Assembly (NCBI GenBank): GCA_905250075.1
Contig: CAJNOP010000009.1
Span: forward strand, 3,181,581-3,245,580
Origin: Rotaria sp. Silwood1
Lineage: Eukaryota; Rotifera; Eurotatoria; Philodinida; Philodinidae
Direction of reading: 5' to 3'
Length of the DNA stretch: 64,000 bases
A program made the translations under genes and the position numbers. The notes beneath the pieces are model-generated. The model made no database searches. It was not told where the DNA came from and saw only the letters and a program-made list of their open reading frames with translations. Below are positions 34,879 to 47,190 of this stretch, one piece after another; within the stretch, counting starts at the first letter, position 1; every line of letters begins with the position of its first letter.

Positions 34879-37568
34879 TCATTTATTCAAAAAACGACGT
34901 CTAACTCTATCGAAATTCACTCGTCTATGTATTAACATAGTTAAAACGTAAACAAATCCAGCCAAAAACAATCCAATAAACCAAGCATAAATATAAATAT
35001 GATCAAAAAATACTGTTTCTCGATTTTGATTAAGCTGTAAACTTCGTATAAATCCTGGCATATTTGGTGCAATCCCAATCACAAGGGCTAACATAGAAAA
35101 CCAGTTCACAGCTCGATTAGTATATAGTGGATAAGAATCACAATATAATTCAAAAATTTCTAATTTTTGTCTTCTCAATATATAATAATCTCCAAGAATG
35201 ATACCAGCAATAGGACCTAATAATGCTGAATAACCAATTAACCATGTAAATACATATTCTTCTGAACTTGATAATAATTTCCAAGGCATAATAACAACAG
35301 ATAAAATACAAGTTATTAAACCACCAGTTTTAAATGAAATATATCGTGGTGATAAATTAGCAAAATCATTTGCCGGTGAAACAACATTTGCTGCTATATT
35401 TACTGAAACAGTTGCTATTAATATACCTAATAATGAAATAATAGCAATGATGATACGTATTGATGTTGAAAAATAAGCATGAGAAGGAGAAGTTATAACT
35501 GAAAGTAAATAAATAGGATCCCATAAATTTCCTGGCACGTTAACAAAGACATCTTGTGCTGTACTTGTTATTATAACAGCCATAGCACTAAATATGAGCA
35601 TAGTCAAAGGTAATCCAAGTGATTGACTGAGCATTTGATCACGTTGACTTCGACTAAATCGTGTAAAATCAGGAATATTTAATGCAAGAGTTGACCAAAA
35701 GCCAATTGTACCTTCAACGAAGAAACAATATTATCCGTTTTGAAAAACATAATGTAAAAAATGTGACGTTCTTGCTCACAAACGGTTGTATTTGACTCAG
35801 AAAAGCATTTTTATAAAGAAAAACGTTTTTTTCAAAAAAAAAAAAAGTTTTTCGACTAAAAATGTCTGAGAGGCACTGTTGTCTTCATTTTTTTGAGAAA
35901 ATATTTTTCTTCCAGATTGTTTCGTCTTAGATATCATTCGATGCAGTTTAATGTGTTGATCTCCAGTATATTGTTTTTGTCGACTGAGAACAGTTTTCCA
36001 TATCGGGAAAAATTGGTAAATACTTGGAGAGTCTAGGTTTTTGGAAGTCCAGTGAGTAATCCAGCGATGTTTGTGCTAACAGGAATTAGTAATAGGAAAT
36101 AGAAGATCATTCTAGCAAAATTTGGAAAAGTTTGAAGGTTGGACGCCAGTAGAGTACTCGTTTTACAGGAGCAGTCCTTTGTACGACGTTAGAAAAAAAA
36201 TTTTTTTTTTTTCAGAAGTTGAAACATGCAAATAAACACAAACTTTTATCGTTGTCTAGAACTCGGCTTGGCCATATAGAAAACGTACTTAATTAGTCTG
36301 TCGAACAGTTGAATTTTGTCAGACATCAATTTTTCCGATGATATTACGATTTCCAAGCTAACTTTTAGGGAATTAATTTTTCAGTTGCTTTGAAGATTAT
36401 AACAAAGTTATTTATATTACTAGATAGACTATATTTCGAAGTTCATCTTCCTATATTCAAACATTAGAAAAATGCAACTTTTGTTTTTAGCTATCTGTTA
36501 ATCTAACGGCACATTGTGTCCCTCGCAGACTTTGACAGATGCTGTTAATATACGATCAAAAACTATATATCAATGATGATTCATTCTAATACATGAAATA
36601 TTTCCTTCTACATTTCTAGGGAAGGATAGTACAAAAATGTGTCTCAAAATACACAGAATAAAATAATCTCCCTTTCAATAGAAATAACAGCTACATTGTG
36701 TTTCAAATTTTAATTCTACATAGATTAGACTAATAGGTTTTCATTAAAAAGAAAATCTTACTTGTCAATGAAGGTATAAATATACCCCAAAATTCACGAA
36801 AGGTTTCAAATTTTGATGGCTTATATAACATAGAACCTAAACCCTTAGCTTTCACAACCAACCACACAAGAAGAACAGCAGCCATAATAAGAACAATTGG
36901 TGCTGCCCAATTTTCAAATTTCTTAACTGCTTCCATGCCATAATAAATAATTATAATATGTATTGATAAACATAAACCAAATGTTAACCAACTTGGAATA
37001 GATAAACCAAGAAATGTCCAATTATTTCCAAGATATTCATAACCAGGCCAAACAGCTATAACAAATGTTTTCAAAGCTTCACCACCTAAAAATACATTGA
37101 TACCAAGCCACTATAATATTGAAAAAGTTTTTCATTGCTTTTGGTTTTTAATTATACCCGTCTTTCAAAACTTACTCCACATGCAACAAGTCCTCGAAGC
37201 ATAGCTGGTATATTAGCACCCCATGTGCCAAATGCTGATCGAGCTAAAACAGGAAATGGAATTCCATATTTTGTTCCTGGTTGAGCCATAAGTAATATTG
37301 GAATAAGTACAATTAAATTTCCAATTCCAATTGTAATCAATGCTTGAAACCAATTCATACCAGACGTAATTAAACTTCCACATAAAGCGTAAGTTGGTAA
37401 ACAATGACACATAGAAATCCATAATGCAGCATAATTCCATGTTGTCCATGTCCGTTGGGATAATGAAGTCGGTGCAAGATCTTCACTATAGAGTTGACTG
37501 CTGACTAATTCATCCGAAAGAACAGAAGGTGAACTTTTACTTGGAATAGAAAAGTTTACCATCTCCAT
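34879..37568 (-). CDS. NCS1-family nucleobase/allantoin permease (PucI/Mhp1-like)
   Basis: A sodium- or proton-coupled importer of nucleobases, hydantoins or allantoin, with the LeuT fold and 12 membrane segments. Exons 37176-37568, 36762-37110 and 34879-35711 join in phase to 524 aa, a normal NCS1 length. Family landmarks are the N-terminal NEDL-like SEDLAPTSLSQRTWTTWN, GTKYGIPFPVLARSAFG with GANIPAMLRGLVACGW in TM3, TIGFWSTLALNIPDFTRF in TM6 and SVNIAANVVSPANDF in TM8. The substrate-site Trp residues of TM3 and TM6 and the TM8 Asn are present. Asn replaces the usual Gln four residues after the TM3 Trp (WLGIN). NCS1 is a bacterial, fungal and plant family, not generally found in animals, so horizontal acquisition is likely. 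Base use now matches the neighbours and two introns have been gained. The substrate cannot be told. Confidence 0.9.
35712..36761 (-). other. 1-kb intron of the NCS1 permease
   Basis: Donor ACAA|GTAAGA and acceptor GAAG|GTACAA join in phase. The intron is much longer than the gene's other intron (65 nt) and probably carries decayed insertions. No exon, inverted repeat or coding relic was recognised in it. Confidence 0.45.
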
Positions 37569-40464
37569 TTTTTTGAAATATGAAATGTAATGATATTTTT
37601 CTTAATGTCTTTCTTTTTCTTTCCTACCATTCTATTTAAACGAATAAAAATTCTATCATTTTATCTTATTCTTTCAATCACAAAATATTAAAGGTATATA
37701 ATGATTTCTATTGGGTATTGAATATGTCATCAACCATTTTTATGTATCATCATACAGAGAATAAAGTTGTAAGCAACATTTTCATTTATAAAAAAAATAC
37801 GTTTCTTTTCGTTCTTCTTGTTTCTATAATTTTATGAGAGATTAGCATTGTTCTAATGAAGTACATGTAGAATAGAGTACTCTATGGCACACCATTTTGA
37901 CTACCTGACCCTGCTTTTTCTTATAAATATTTTCGCATATCTAGCTCTAACCTGAAACTTTATTTCATAACCTTGAACCCGTTCTGCCCTATTCTGTTTG
38001 ATAGTTGGCAAAGATCCAAACATTCGTATCGACTTTTGATGCAACTTCATACAATTTGTTTCAATCCTAACAGAAAGGAAAATAACACTTCATATCTCGA
38101 AAATTTCTAATCGTCAACAATACTCAATTTAATGATTAAGAGATTATTTATAAAAAGTATCCGAAATTTATATAATCTTAAACGTGTTATTTATAGAAGA
38201 ATCTTGTTATTCTCTATGCTGTTGTGCAATTTCATCATGGACTCCTCTCTAAAATTCAAAAATATTTATTATGTATGCTTGTCAACGACTTTATCAATAA
38301 AGCAAGTTGTGGAGATATCAAAGAATACCTATTCTACCATCATAACAACGTATCATCTTTTGAAAATGAAAGTTTGATGTTAATGTAACGATCAATTTTA
38401 TCAGAATTATAAATCAAAATCTTGTTCCGCGTCTTCCACAGGTTCTTGCACAACATTATTTTGCATGACTCAATTGGTTTTCTTTTTTTCTTGCCGCCTT
38501 ATTGGCGATCTTAAACTTTGCTATAAATATTACAGATGAGTATTCTTGTTGTGTACCATTTGTTTCAATTATTTGTCGAAGGATAATATAAAGCTCAAAA
38601 TCAGCTAAATGAATGCACGTTTGAGTGGCTATATGTATAAAAAAATAGATTGATAACACATCTGTTTCTGTTGAATATCTTTGCAAACAATCTAATTTGA
38701 TCGTCAATGCACTTTCATTTGAATCCTTTTTTGAAACTCACATATTTTTTTCGAAGAATATATAGTGATTGGAAGTTTAAATCAAGATTTTTGAAGCTCC
38801 TCTTCTATATACCTTCTAGACCCTAGCAATTGTGGGAGGAAGAAGGTTGGAAAGCCGAAGATAATTCGATACATTGACTTAGTAACAGGAAAAGGCGTAT
38901 CAGTAATAATAATGGTTAGATCATTCTAGAACTTTCTAGAATCATTCAAAGGATTTTATGAATTTAAGACTTCTGTCGAGAGAATGGATGGTATGCTCCG
39001 AAGCTTGCTAATAATCAAATTAATGTGTATAACAGACTAACATGGTGATTGAACTGATGAAACAAAGAATAAAGTGATATTTGTCGCTTATTATAGTATG
39101 TACTTTTCATACATGCATAATGTTTGAATGACACAAAGATTGTGTTGTTAGATTCAACTTTTCATATCGAGTATAAACAAAATACTATTTAAATTATTAC
39201 AGTCACTAAGACAGAAATCGTCAATTATTTGGAAAATTATGGTGGTTTTCAAGGACTTTTGAAAATTTTAGTTTTTTGAATTTTCATCTTTAAAAGTTTT
39301 GCTCAAAGTGTAAAATTCCCATGTTCTTCTTCAGTTTCATCTGACAAATTATGAAATATTGTAATATTATAGAGTACTATGTGATGCATCAGTATATATA
39401 CCAAAAAAAAGAAAATTTCTCGATCTTTCTATAAGATAATTTGGTGTAAGTTCCACTACTTTTGAATGCCATAAGTGTTTTTAAAAGACTTATTTACGCA
39501 CAAAACAATAAAAATGATTCGGGGTGTCGTTCTATGTGAGTCTTCTTGTTAAAAAAAAACTATACTCATATATCTATAAAATATTTCACTGTAATCAGTT
39601 AATTTACTCATGAGATTAACGTTCGTTAACAATCTTGATAAAAGAAACGCTGATTTCTAAGATTTTTTCATAAAGCATACATACAAATTTCAACTGTTTA
39701 GTATTATTGAACATAACTTAGGTCTAAGTTCATAGAATTTTCTCTTTACAAAACATTTTGCATTTGGTCGAAATCAGATCACATTGGTTAAGCAGACTCA
39801 AGCATGCTGAAAGTCATGATTTATTTGAACTCGTTCATGAAGGCATCTTTTCCTTCTACTAATATTTTTTATGAAATCTCATATAGCAAAAATCAGCAAA
39901 ACAAATACAATAAAGTAGGTTGTATTGTTTTCTAATGTTTCCAACGGTTCTTTGTTTCAAATGTGTCTATCGGTCAAATCTCTATTGGTTGTCGATGATC
40001 CACCTATGCTCTACAAAGTATCTCTTTACGTAAGGAACAAATGCAAACCTGTTGGAAAGGCTTTCAAAATCCATAAATAATAAAAAAAATATGTTTAAGT
40101 TTTATTTGGTTTTCTGAAGTTCTTTAATAAAACGCACTTGGTTGATGAAAAATCAGTAAATTTCTATTGCTCTTTAAATTTTAGACGTGCCTTCTGAAAT
40201 TTTACTAATATTGAATGCGACTTTTCAAATACTTTTTGTTTCATCTAAAAAATTCCTTTCTTGATAGTAAGCGGACAAAAAAAGACTGTTTTGCTGCTTT
40301 TTTGGATTAATTTCATGAAGCAAGTATCATATTTGTGAAAATGACCTTAGTAATATGAATAGGGAATACAACGTGGGAGAACACAAATACGAATTGTTAA
40401 GTACTTATTACTTTGATGCTGTTTTTCTACCTAACAAGGACATTAAAATGCATGAATATTCATG
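37569..40464. other. Intergenic region between the permease and the dehydrogenase
   Basis: 2.9 kb, AT-rich. No supported gene, repeat or RNA was seen; several short open frames have no coding character. The segment just above 37568 presumably includes the permease promoter. Confidence 0.4.
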
Positions 40465-41421
40465 TTAAAAAGGTACAGGATAAAATGGTTGTTCTCCATT
40501 CATGACGCGTAAGATATCTTGGATTGCTTTTGTACGCAAGGCAGATGCTGATTCTTGAGTATACCAAGCTGCATGTGGTGTTAATTGAATACGATCAAGT
40601 TTGATTAGTTCTGAATCAATTTCCGGTTCATTTTCAAGTACATCAAGAGCAGCATAAGATATTTGTCCATTTTTTAAGGCTTGTATTAATGCTTGAGTAT
40701 CAACAAGACCTCCACGACTAACATTAATTAAAATTGGACGTCTTTTCATACGATTAATTGAATTTGATGAAATTAAATGATGATTAGCCGGTGTAAGTGG
40801 AATATGCAGTGAAATAATATCACATTGTTCAAAGATTTCATCAATTGAAGAGCAATTTGATGGTACTAATGGATCATAGGAAAATATTTGCTTGACAAAT
40901 GGACGCATTTTATTAGCAAAACATGATCCGATACGACCCATACCAATAATTCCTAAATTAAGTGTATTCAAACTATGTAAATCTTTACCAGCTATTTCAT
41001 GATTCCAAATATTTTTTTCAACAATTGACCGATGATACAATGATAAACGACGATGAGCAGCAAAAAGAAGAGCAACAGTATGATCAGCGACTTCATTTGT
41101 ACCATAATCAGGTACATAACAGACGATAATATTGCGTTGAAGACATGCTTTGACATCAATATTATCGAAGCCAACTCCCAAGCGAGTAATTACACGGCAA
41201 GAAGGTGAAATACATTTGATAATTTCAGCGGTAATAAATGTTTCGATAGTAATAATAGCAATTACCAGTGGATTTGAAACATATGAAAGGAGATCGGTGT
41301 CATCAGATACAACAACGAGTTCATATGGAGTTGACGATAGAAGATTATGTTCAATTGAAAAATCTTTAAAACCTGCTTTAAGCAATAGAATTTGTTGCTT
41401 ATTCGTCATCAGTTTACACAA
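40465..41421 (-). CDS. D-isomer-specific 2-hydroxyacid dehydrogenase, CtBP-like clade
   Basis: An NAD(P)-dependent oxidoreductase that interconverts a 2-hydroxyacid and its 2-oxoacid. A single uninterrupted exon encodes 318 aa, the usual length of bacterial members. RLGVGFDNIDVKAC and VPDYGTNEVADHTVALL are typical of the CtBP-like branch. The Rossmann motif is GIIGMGRIGSCFA near residue 155. The catalytic triad is visible as Arg in NVSRGGLVDT, Glu in LENEPEI and His in LTPHAAWY. It lacks the long C-terminal tail and partner-binding regions of animal CtBP, so it is probably an enzyme, not a corepressor. Absence of introns in an intron-dense region, together with the bacterial-type sequence, suggests horizontal acquisition later than that of the neighbouring permease. 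The substrate is unknown. An in-frame upstream Met is lacking, so the start is the MCKLM methionine. Confidence 0.85.
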   Translation of the reverse strand: MCKLMTNKQQILLLKAGFKDFSIEHNLLSSTPYELVVVSDDTDLLSYVSNPLVIAIITIETFITAEIIKCISPSCRVITRLGVGFDNIDVKACLQRNIIVCYVPDYGTNEVADHTVALLFAAHRRLSLYHRSIVEKNIWNHEIAGKDLHSLNTLNLGIIGMGRIGSCFANKMRPFVKQIFSYDPLVPSNCSSIDEIFEQCDIISLHIPLTPANHHLISSNSINRMKRRPILINVSRGGLVDTQALIQALKNGQISYAALDVLENEPEIDSELIKLDRIQLTPHAAWYTQESASALRTKAIQDILRVMNGEQPFYPVPF

Positions 41422-43066
41422 GTAAATGCTTTTATTCTTTCCACATTTGATGAATTCTTATCGGTTGCTCTTTTCAAAAGATAACGAAACCAAGTAAGTT
41501 AACCTGTAATATTACCCAATTATTGACCTTGACAATATCTGTATTTATATTTTTCTTCTCTGACACAAATAATAAATAGATATGCGCTTGCTGAGAAATA
41601 CATGCATCTAGAATGATGAAATCATTCGAAAAAAATCTTTGCTCAAATCAAGAATAACGATAATTTATCTGCTCATTACAACATGGACGATGGGGAACAA
41701 TGTCTAACAAGATGAAGTATCTTCTTTCAATATGTTTTTGTCGATCGACAGAGTCGCTTCTATTTTTGTTCGATAAAGCAAAGTTTTTTTTTGTATTCAG
41801 AGACAATAGATTGATTAGAATGATGTCATATCTAATAGATGAAAAAATCAACAAAAATCAACACAAAGTTGTGTCTAACTTCAGTACGAGTTTATTTGTC
41901 GATCTAAGATGTTCACATTATTACTGATGTTTATACATTGCAAAATGCCTTCTTTTGCATAGAAACACATGTTCCTTATAAAAGAAATAATAGACTGAGA
42001 GAGAGAGAGAACAGAAGAGCAATCAAGTCTATTGATAGAAGAGCGCAAATAGTCAAATGTGAACAGAGCGATTGAAAAATTGATAAGAAATAGATGAGGA
42101 TGAATATGTAAGACTTCATCGCAAAAGTATTCACAGATTTTGATAGCAAAAATCTTGTAATATAGCCAAATACTAATTATAATCGAATGTAGTCTTTCAG
42201 CTCTTTTTCTTAAAGAAACATTTTGAAATATGGTGTAGATTTTAGCACGTATAGTTGCATTGTAAATATTGATACCGATTTCACCAAGAGTTTGTTCACT
42301 GAGATATTTACTAAATTGCCACTAAGGTTCACTGAAATATCGAAGCTCATTCGAATACTGACACCCAGCAAACACTGATCGGGCTGATATCGGGGTTAAG
42401 TAAAACATTAAGACATTAATTCTGTCACAGTGTATACCTTTGTTTCTATGGATTTCAACCTTTGATTAATCTTCATTGTGCTTTTATTAGTAGATCGACT
42501 TTTCAATATCGCGAATATACTTAATATATATTGTGATTTGCAACTATTTGGTAAATTCATTTGTCAGTTAATAATTGAGGATTTTTCGTTGGATAAATAT
42601 GAGTCTACACTGAAATACTTAGTTGAGTACATTGCTATCAAATGAGAAACTGTTCTGTGTACAACTATGAGAAAATCATATTCAAAAATTGTTGTTAGTA
42701 TTACTAACCAGCTTAGATTAAAGCACAATTCACTTCTAATTATCTTCATGATAGAAACACTTTTGTTTTTGAATGAATCATCAATTTTCAATAAATCAAA
42801 TTTATGCGTTCGTCTTCATATTTTGAACGACTTTAATTTGTATGATTTCTTTGTTCATGAAAAACTTCTAAGAATCCTCTGACCACTTACAGATTTTGAC
42901 CAATCATTGAACTATTTCCGAATGTTTTCAACTGACTTGCAGTGAAATTTAATAATCGACGCTTTCCGATTTTGATCATAGCATTATTAATAGAATCAAG
43001 AAAAGAATGTAGCAAGTGTTACATAACATAGAGATCTACTAACAACATTTTATTTGAAATATTTTT
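41422..43066. other. Intergenic region
   Basis: 1.6 kb, AT-rich, with a purine (GA)n run near 41998-42010 and a small G+C-rich island at about 42360-42400. The island reads like the end of a degraded mobile element, but no partner terminus was found. No gene is supported. Confidence 0.4.
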
Positions 43067-44225
43067 TTAAAATAAAAAAATATTCATCATACATCTCTGT
43101 GCATCAACATTTTCTAATGTGGCATAATCGTTTTTCCAAATGTTCTTCAAAGCTAAAATGAGTTCTTTTCGAAATGATTCCGAAACTAAAGTAAACACAA
43201 TCAATGTTATCTAAACACAATAGAATGAAATAATGAGTATCTCAATGAAAAAAGAAATTCTACCGCTGCATATATCGATAGAAGATTCAATCTGAGTGAT
43301 TCCAAAATTGTTAATAATAATAGTTGGTCAAAATTTATCACTGGTGCATTGAGAAGAATAAATGTATACAATGGAAACGTGGATCATAATGAATTCAATA
43401 TAACAAAAATAGTCACTTGAAGAAATGCCAATCGAATAAATTGAACATTACGCTGACGTGTTTGTTGCGCAGGATGAGCAATAGTGTTTATAGGCCGTTG
43501 GTTCTGATCTAATTCACCATGGGTTCTCTGCAGTGGCTGAACACTTCGCGCAGATTTCGAACGAATATTGAATAAAGTGAGTGAATTGAAAAAGATCATG
43601 TAAACTAGAAATAGAAAACGAATATTTCAAAGGAAGATTCTTTTCAAGTTTTGACAATGTTCTTACAATCGGTAGTATCGATGCAATGATACTGGTGATG
43701 GAATAGAAAAGTCCGTATGTTGTATAAATTGCTGCTTCACATGCTCTCATATCGGTATCGTAGCCAATCAGAGCGTGAATACAAAAAAATCGACCAAAAT
43801 ACAACGCTACAGATGATGATTATTCGTGCGTTTTGTAACAAACTCTGTTTACGAAGTCTTGTATTCGACCAAGTGATCATCCATCGATCAATGGAAATAA
43901 GACACACGAAATGACAAGATAAAATGATGCTCAACACAAAAGCATATGCACGTAGCTTACAAAAAAAACGATTTCCACTGACAGGGTCTCCTCCAACCAC
44001 AGCACTCACAAATTGTGAAAGACGAACCACGTATAATAATAGAAGACTATTTAACGATAAGCATAAAAAGTAACACGAACAAACATTGACGCGAAGTGAA
44101 CGACGAGAGAAAACGACCATATCCACAATATTACTTACATGACCAAATATAAATATGAATGAGAACTCGTAGAGATTAAGTTTTCGAAAAATATGATCAA
44201 ATGTGAACAATACAGGTAATATCAT
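43067..44225 (-). pseudogene. Rhodopsin-like 7TM receptor relic with two frame breaks and an in-frame stop
   Basis: Three exons are recognisable: 43667-44225, 43264-43604 and 43067-43210. TM1-TM2 run from FSFIFIFGHVSNIVDM to YFLCLSLNSLLLLYVV. TM3 ends in SIDRW in place of DRY. TM5 contains SIIASILP, ICL3 carries NIRSKSARSV, TM6 is FIRLAFLQVTIFVI and the tail is SESFRKEL. The pattern resembles the peptide-type receptors expanded in rotifers. Lesions: a one-base gain in the A7 run at 43783-43789 moves TM4-TM5 into another frame; the frame at donor 43667 no longer matches the next exon by one base; and TGA at 43384-43386 interrupts TM6. The original frame stops at 43737. Splice sites and the rest are intact, so the decay looks recent. 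The ligand is unknown. Confidence 0.7.
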
Positions 44226-47180
44226 AGCTTTTTCACAATAAAAGTATAACTTAGAATTTGTTGATCGTACTGTGTGGCAGTATGTTTTTTTTGTCTTAAC
44301 CCAGATGTAACAGTTCACCTATAAATGAAACAGAAATTTTCTCATGTCATTTGAAGAATCTCTTGTAACTATTCTTATCTGAGAAGAGTACAACTTAAAT
44401 AAGAATATAAATAAGCTGAGAAATATTCGACATGAAAGATGACGTCTTTTGTCAAAATAATTGACATAAGATATAAAGGACGTTCGTATTTACAAGCTGA
44501 TGATTTCTCAATCAAAATGACGTTTTTTTGCTTATTTTGTTTTGAGAAACCAAAAATAATGCGCCCAATACAAAAAAAATTGTAATGAAAAAATGTCATC
44601 TTGCAATCTGAACATCTTTGAACTCACTCACATTTAAATGCGAGTTCAACCAGTCGGTTGAGAAACGTTGAATGACATCGTTCAAAATGGATCGACAAAA
44701 TGATGTGCTCATCTCTACAATAAAACACTATAATGAGAGTCTAGTGCTTCTTTTCGTTGAAATTTACAACCATGAAAGAAGTGTATATGATAATTAACGG
44801 CAGCTACCGAATGAGTCTTGTAAATTGAATGCTTTAAATAATAAAAGGGTTCAAAGTAACATAAACAAGTAACTGCGTAGAAGTAAGGCGTTGCTAATGC
44901 AAAAGTTGAGCAAAAATTAGATTTTATTGAATTGCACATGAATGGATGGAGTTCGCGATACAAATACAAATATATAGTTTTTAGTCATTTTCAAGCATGT
45001 TTTAGTTAAGGAATTTAGAAAGAAATAAAATGTCTAAAAAAAATTAAAACATAGTCGTTTCCCTTGAAAATCAAAGATGGTTCCAATTTACGCTGACTAT
45101 TGTCCATTGAAACTGTTCTGTTTGAATTCAGCATAGCGAACTGTGGTATCTACATGAGCTTGGTAAAATTCCATCGCCGTGGTCAAACTTAGGTGATTTC
45201 ACAAGATTTACCTTGCTAATCTATGTCGTTTTCTGCGATAAGAACTCAAATTGTTTTTCATATCACATCTTAACCATCAAGTCAAAAGAAAAAAAAAAGA
45301 TTTGTATTTTTATAATTTAATGCCCCAGCATTGTTAACAAAATTCACGTTTTGTACAGCAATAGCAAAAACTAGAATCGTATTTTGAAACTTTTACTGCA
45401 AAAAGTTTCCTTGTAGATTATATGAATATAATATTCGGAATCAGCATAAAAAATCACATCGAATAATCAATAGTTTTATCAAGATGAATCTTGTGAAATC
45501 AGTCAAAACGGATCACAGCGCTCAATTTCCGTCAAAACCATGTAGATACTATAGTTTTTTTTTTATTAAATTCGAATAAAACAGTTTCAACAGAGAATAG
45601 TCAGTGTAAGTTAGAGTCACCTTTGATTTTCAATAGAAATAACTATTTTTCATTTTTTCTGAGTCATTGTATTTCTTTTTTAAATCTCTTGCCTAAAAAA
45701 TACTCTAAAAGAAATTAAAAACGATGCATTCATAATTAGTATCATGAACTTTATCCACCCATGTGTAACTCAACAAAATCTAATTTTTGCTCGACTTTGG
45801 CATTGGCAGCTTCTTAAATAGAATTCATAGCGAGAGGACATTGATTACTATTGTTTTTCCTATACATGATGCCAATTAATAATGAATAAAAGAAAATTAT
45901 AAATTCTGGATATTCACTGTAACACAAAAGAATAATGAAGAAAAATGAATGAGTATGAATTTTGGAAATATACGTTTAATATTTTTGAAAGAAGTCTTTA
46001 TTATAATGAAAGTGAATAAGTTCGACGACTTATGGTGTAATCTGAAAATTGAGTGTGACAGGACTTACTACCCGATTTATTTATCAAATCTTTTAACTCA
46101 TTGCAAAAGAGTGTCGGTTTCGGATCGTCTGAAGATAAATGCTACATATACATCCTCACCATACACCTATAGAGACACTCATATCCAAACTGAAACATTT
46201 CTTCATGGATTCCCTTTTGTACAATGACAGCAGCCCATCATATTTTACATTTACTCTCACATAGATTACACTAACGGTTGTAGATACTGGTAAATATTTT
46301 GACTATATATTTTAACGTGTGTCGAATATTATCATAGTGATGAGGAAAGATTTTTGAGACTTGAAAAATATACGAGTAGAGTTTTTTCTAAGTGTTTATT
46401 TCGTTTAGTGTTGTTTATAATCGTTTGAACATATATAAATCGAACAGTTGAAAAAGAAATTGAAAACAATTTTTCTGTGTTTTTTGAAAGAAACTTTGTT
46501 CTACCATTGTTTTACATAATTTGAAGGTATTTTTTCTTATCTTGTTCATCAGATAACATGCAGGAAAAAGACAGTCTACAATGTGAAGTATTGATGAAGA
46601 ATTCGTAAGAATCCTAAAGGGATCTCTTAGAGAAAATCAATCTTCTACGTATTTCCTATATAGCTAGTTATGCAAAATTCTATATAAATGATGCTTTTGA
46701 ATTCCGGTGTAGTTCTATATGCTCATAAAATAATGTTATGAAGCCAGCTTGTGAGACTCTTTGTTATTCAGGTATTTTTTAATGTTTATTTCACTAAACG
46801 CTTAAGCAATTTTTCATTATGAAGTTTTTGGAATAAAACGGGTATCTGAATGCGGTTGTATGACATAAGCTATAAATTGCGTTGTGTGTATTACTCTAAA
46901 TCAAATTGTTACTGTCACTCTGACCTCATCTATGCACACTCTTCCATAATAACAAACTATTCTTAGTGATAATGAACGTGATTATATATCAAGCATAAAT
47001 AATAACGGTTCATTCAGCAACAAGATAATATAAATATCAGTTACAATTAAATGAAATTAGCAATAGTGATCTTTTGAATCACTATCAACTGTATTGTATC
47101 AAGCTCTGTACTATTAATAACCAAAATATCTTAAAATTAAAACAAGAAAAACTAATACACATTCTGATTTAAAAAAAAAA

Positions 47181-47190
47181 NNNNNNNNNN
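47181..47190. other. Assembly gap (10 Ns)
   Basis: Ten unresolved bases follow a poly-A run. A fixed 10-N block usually marks a scaffold join of unknown true size. Confidence 0.98.
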
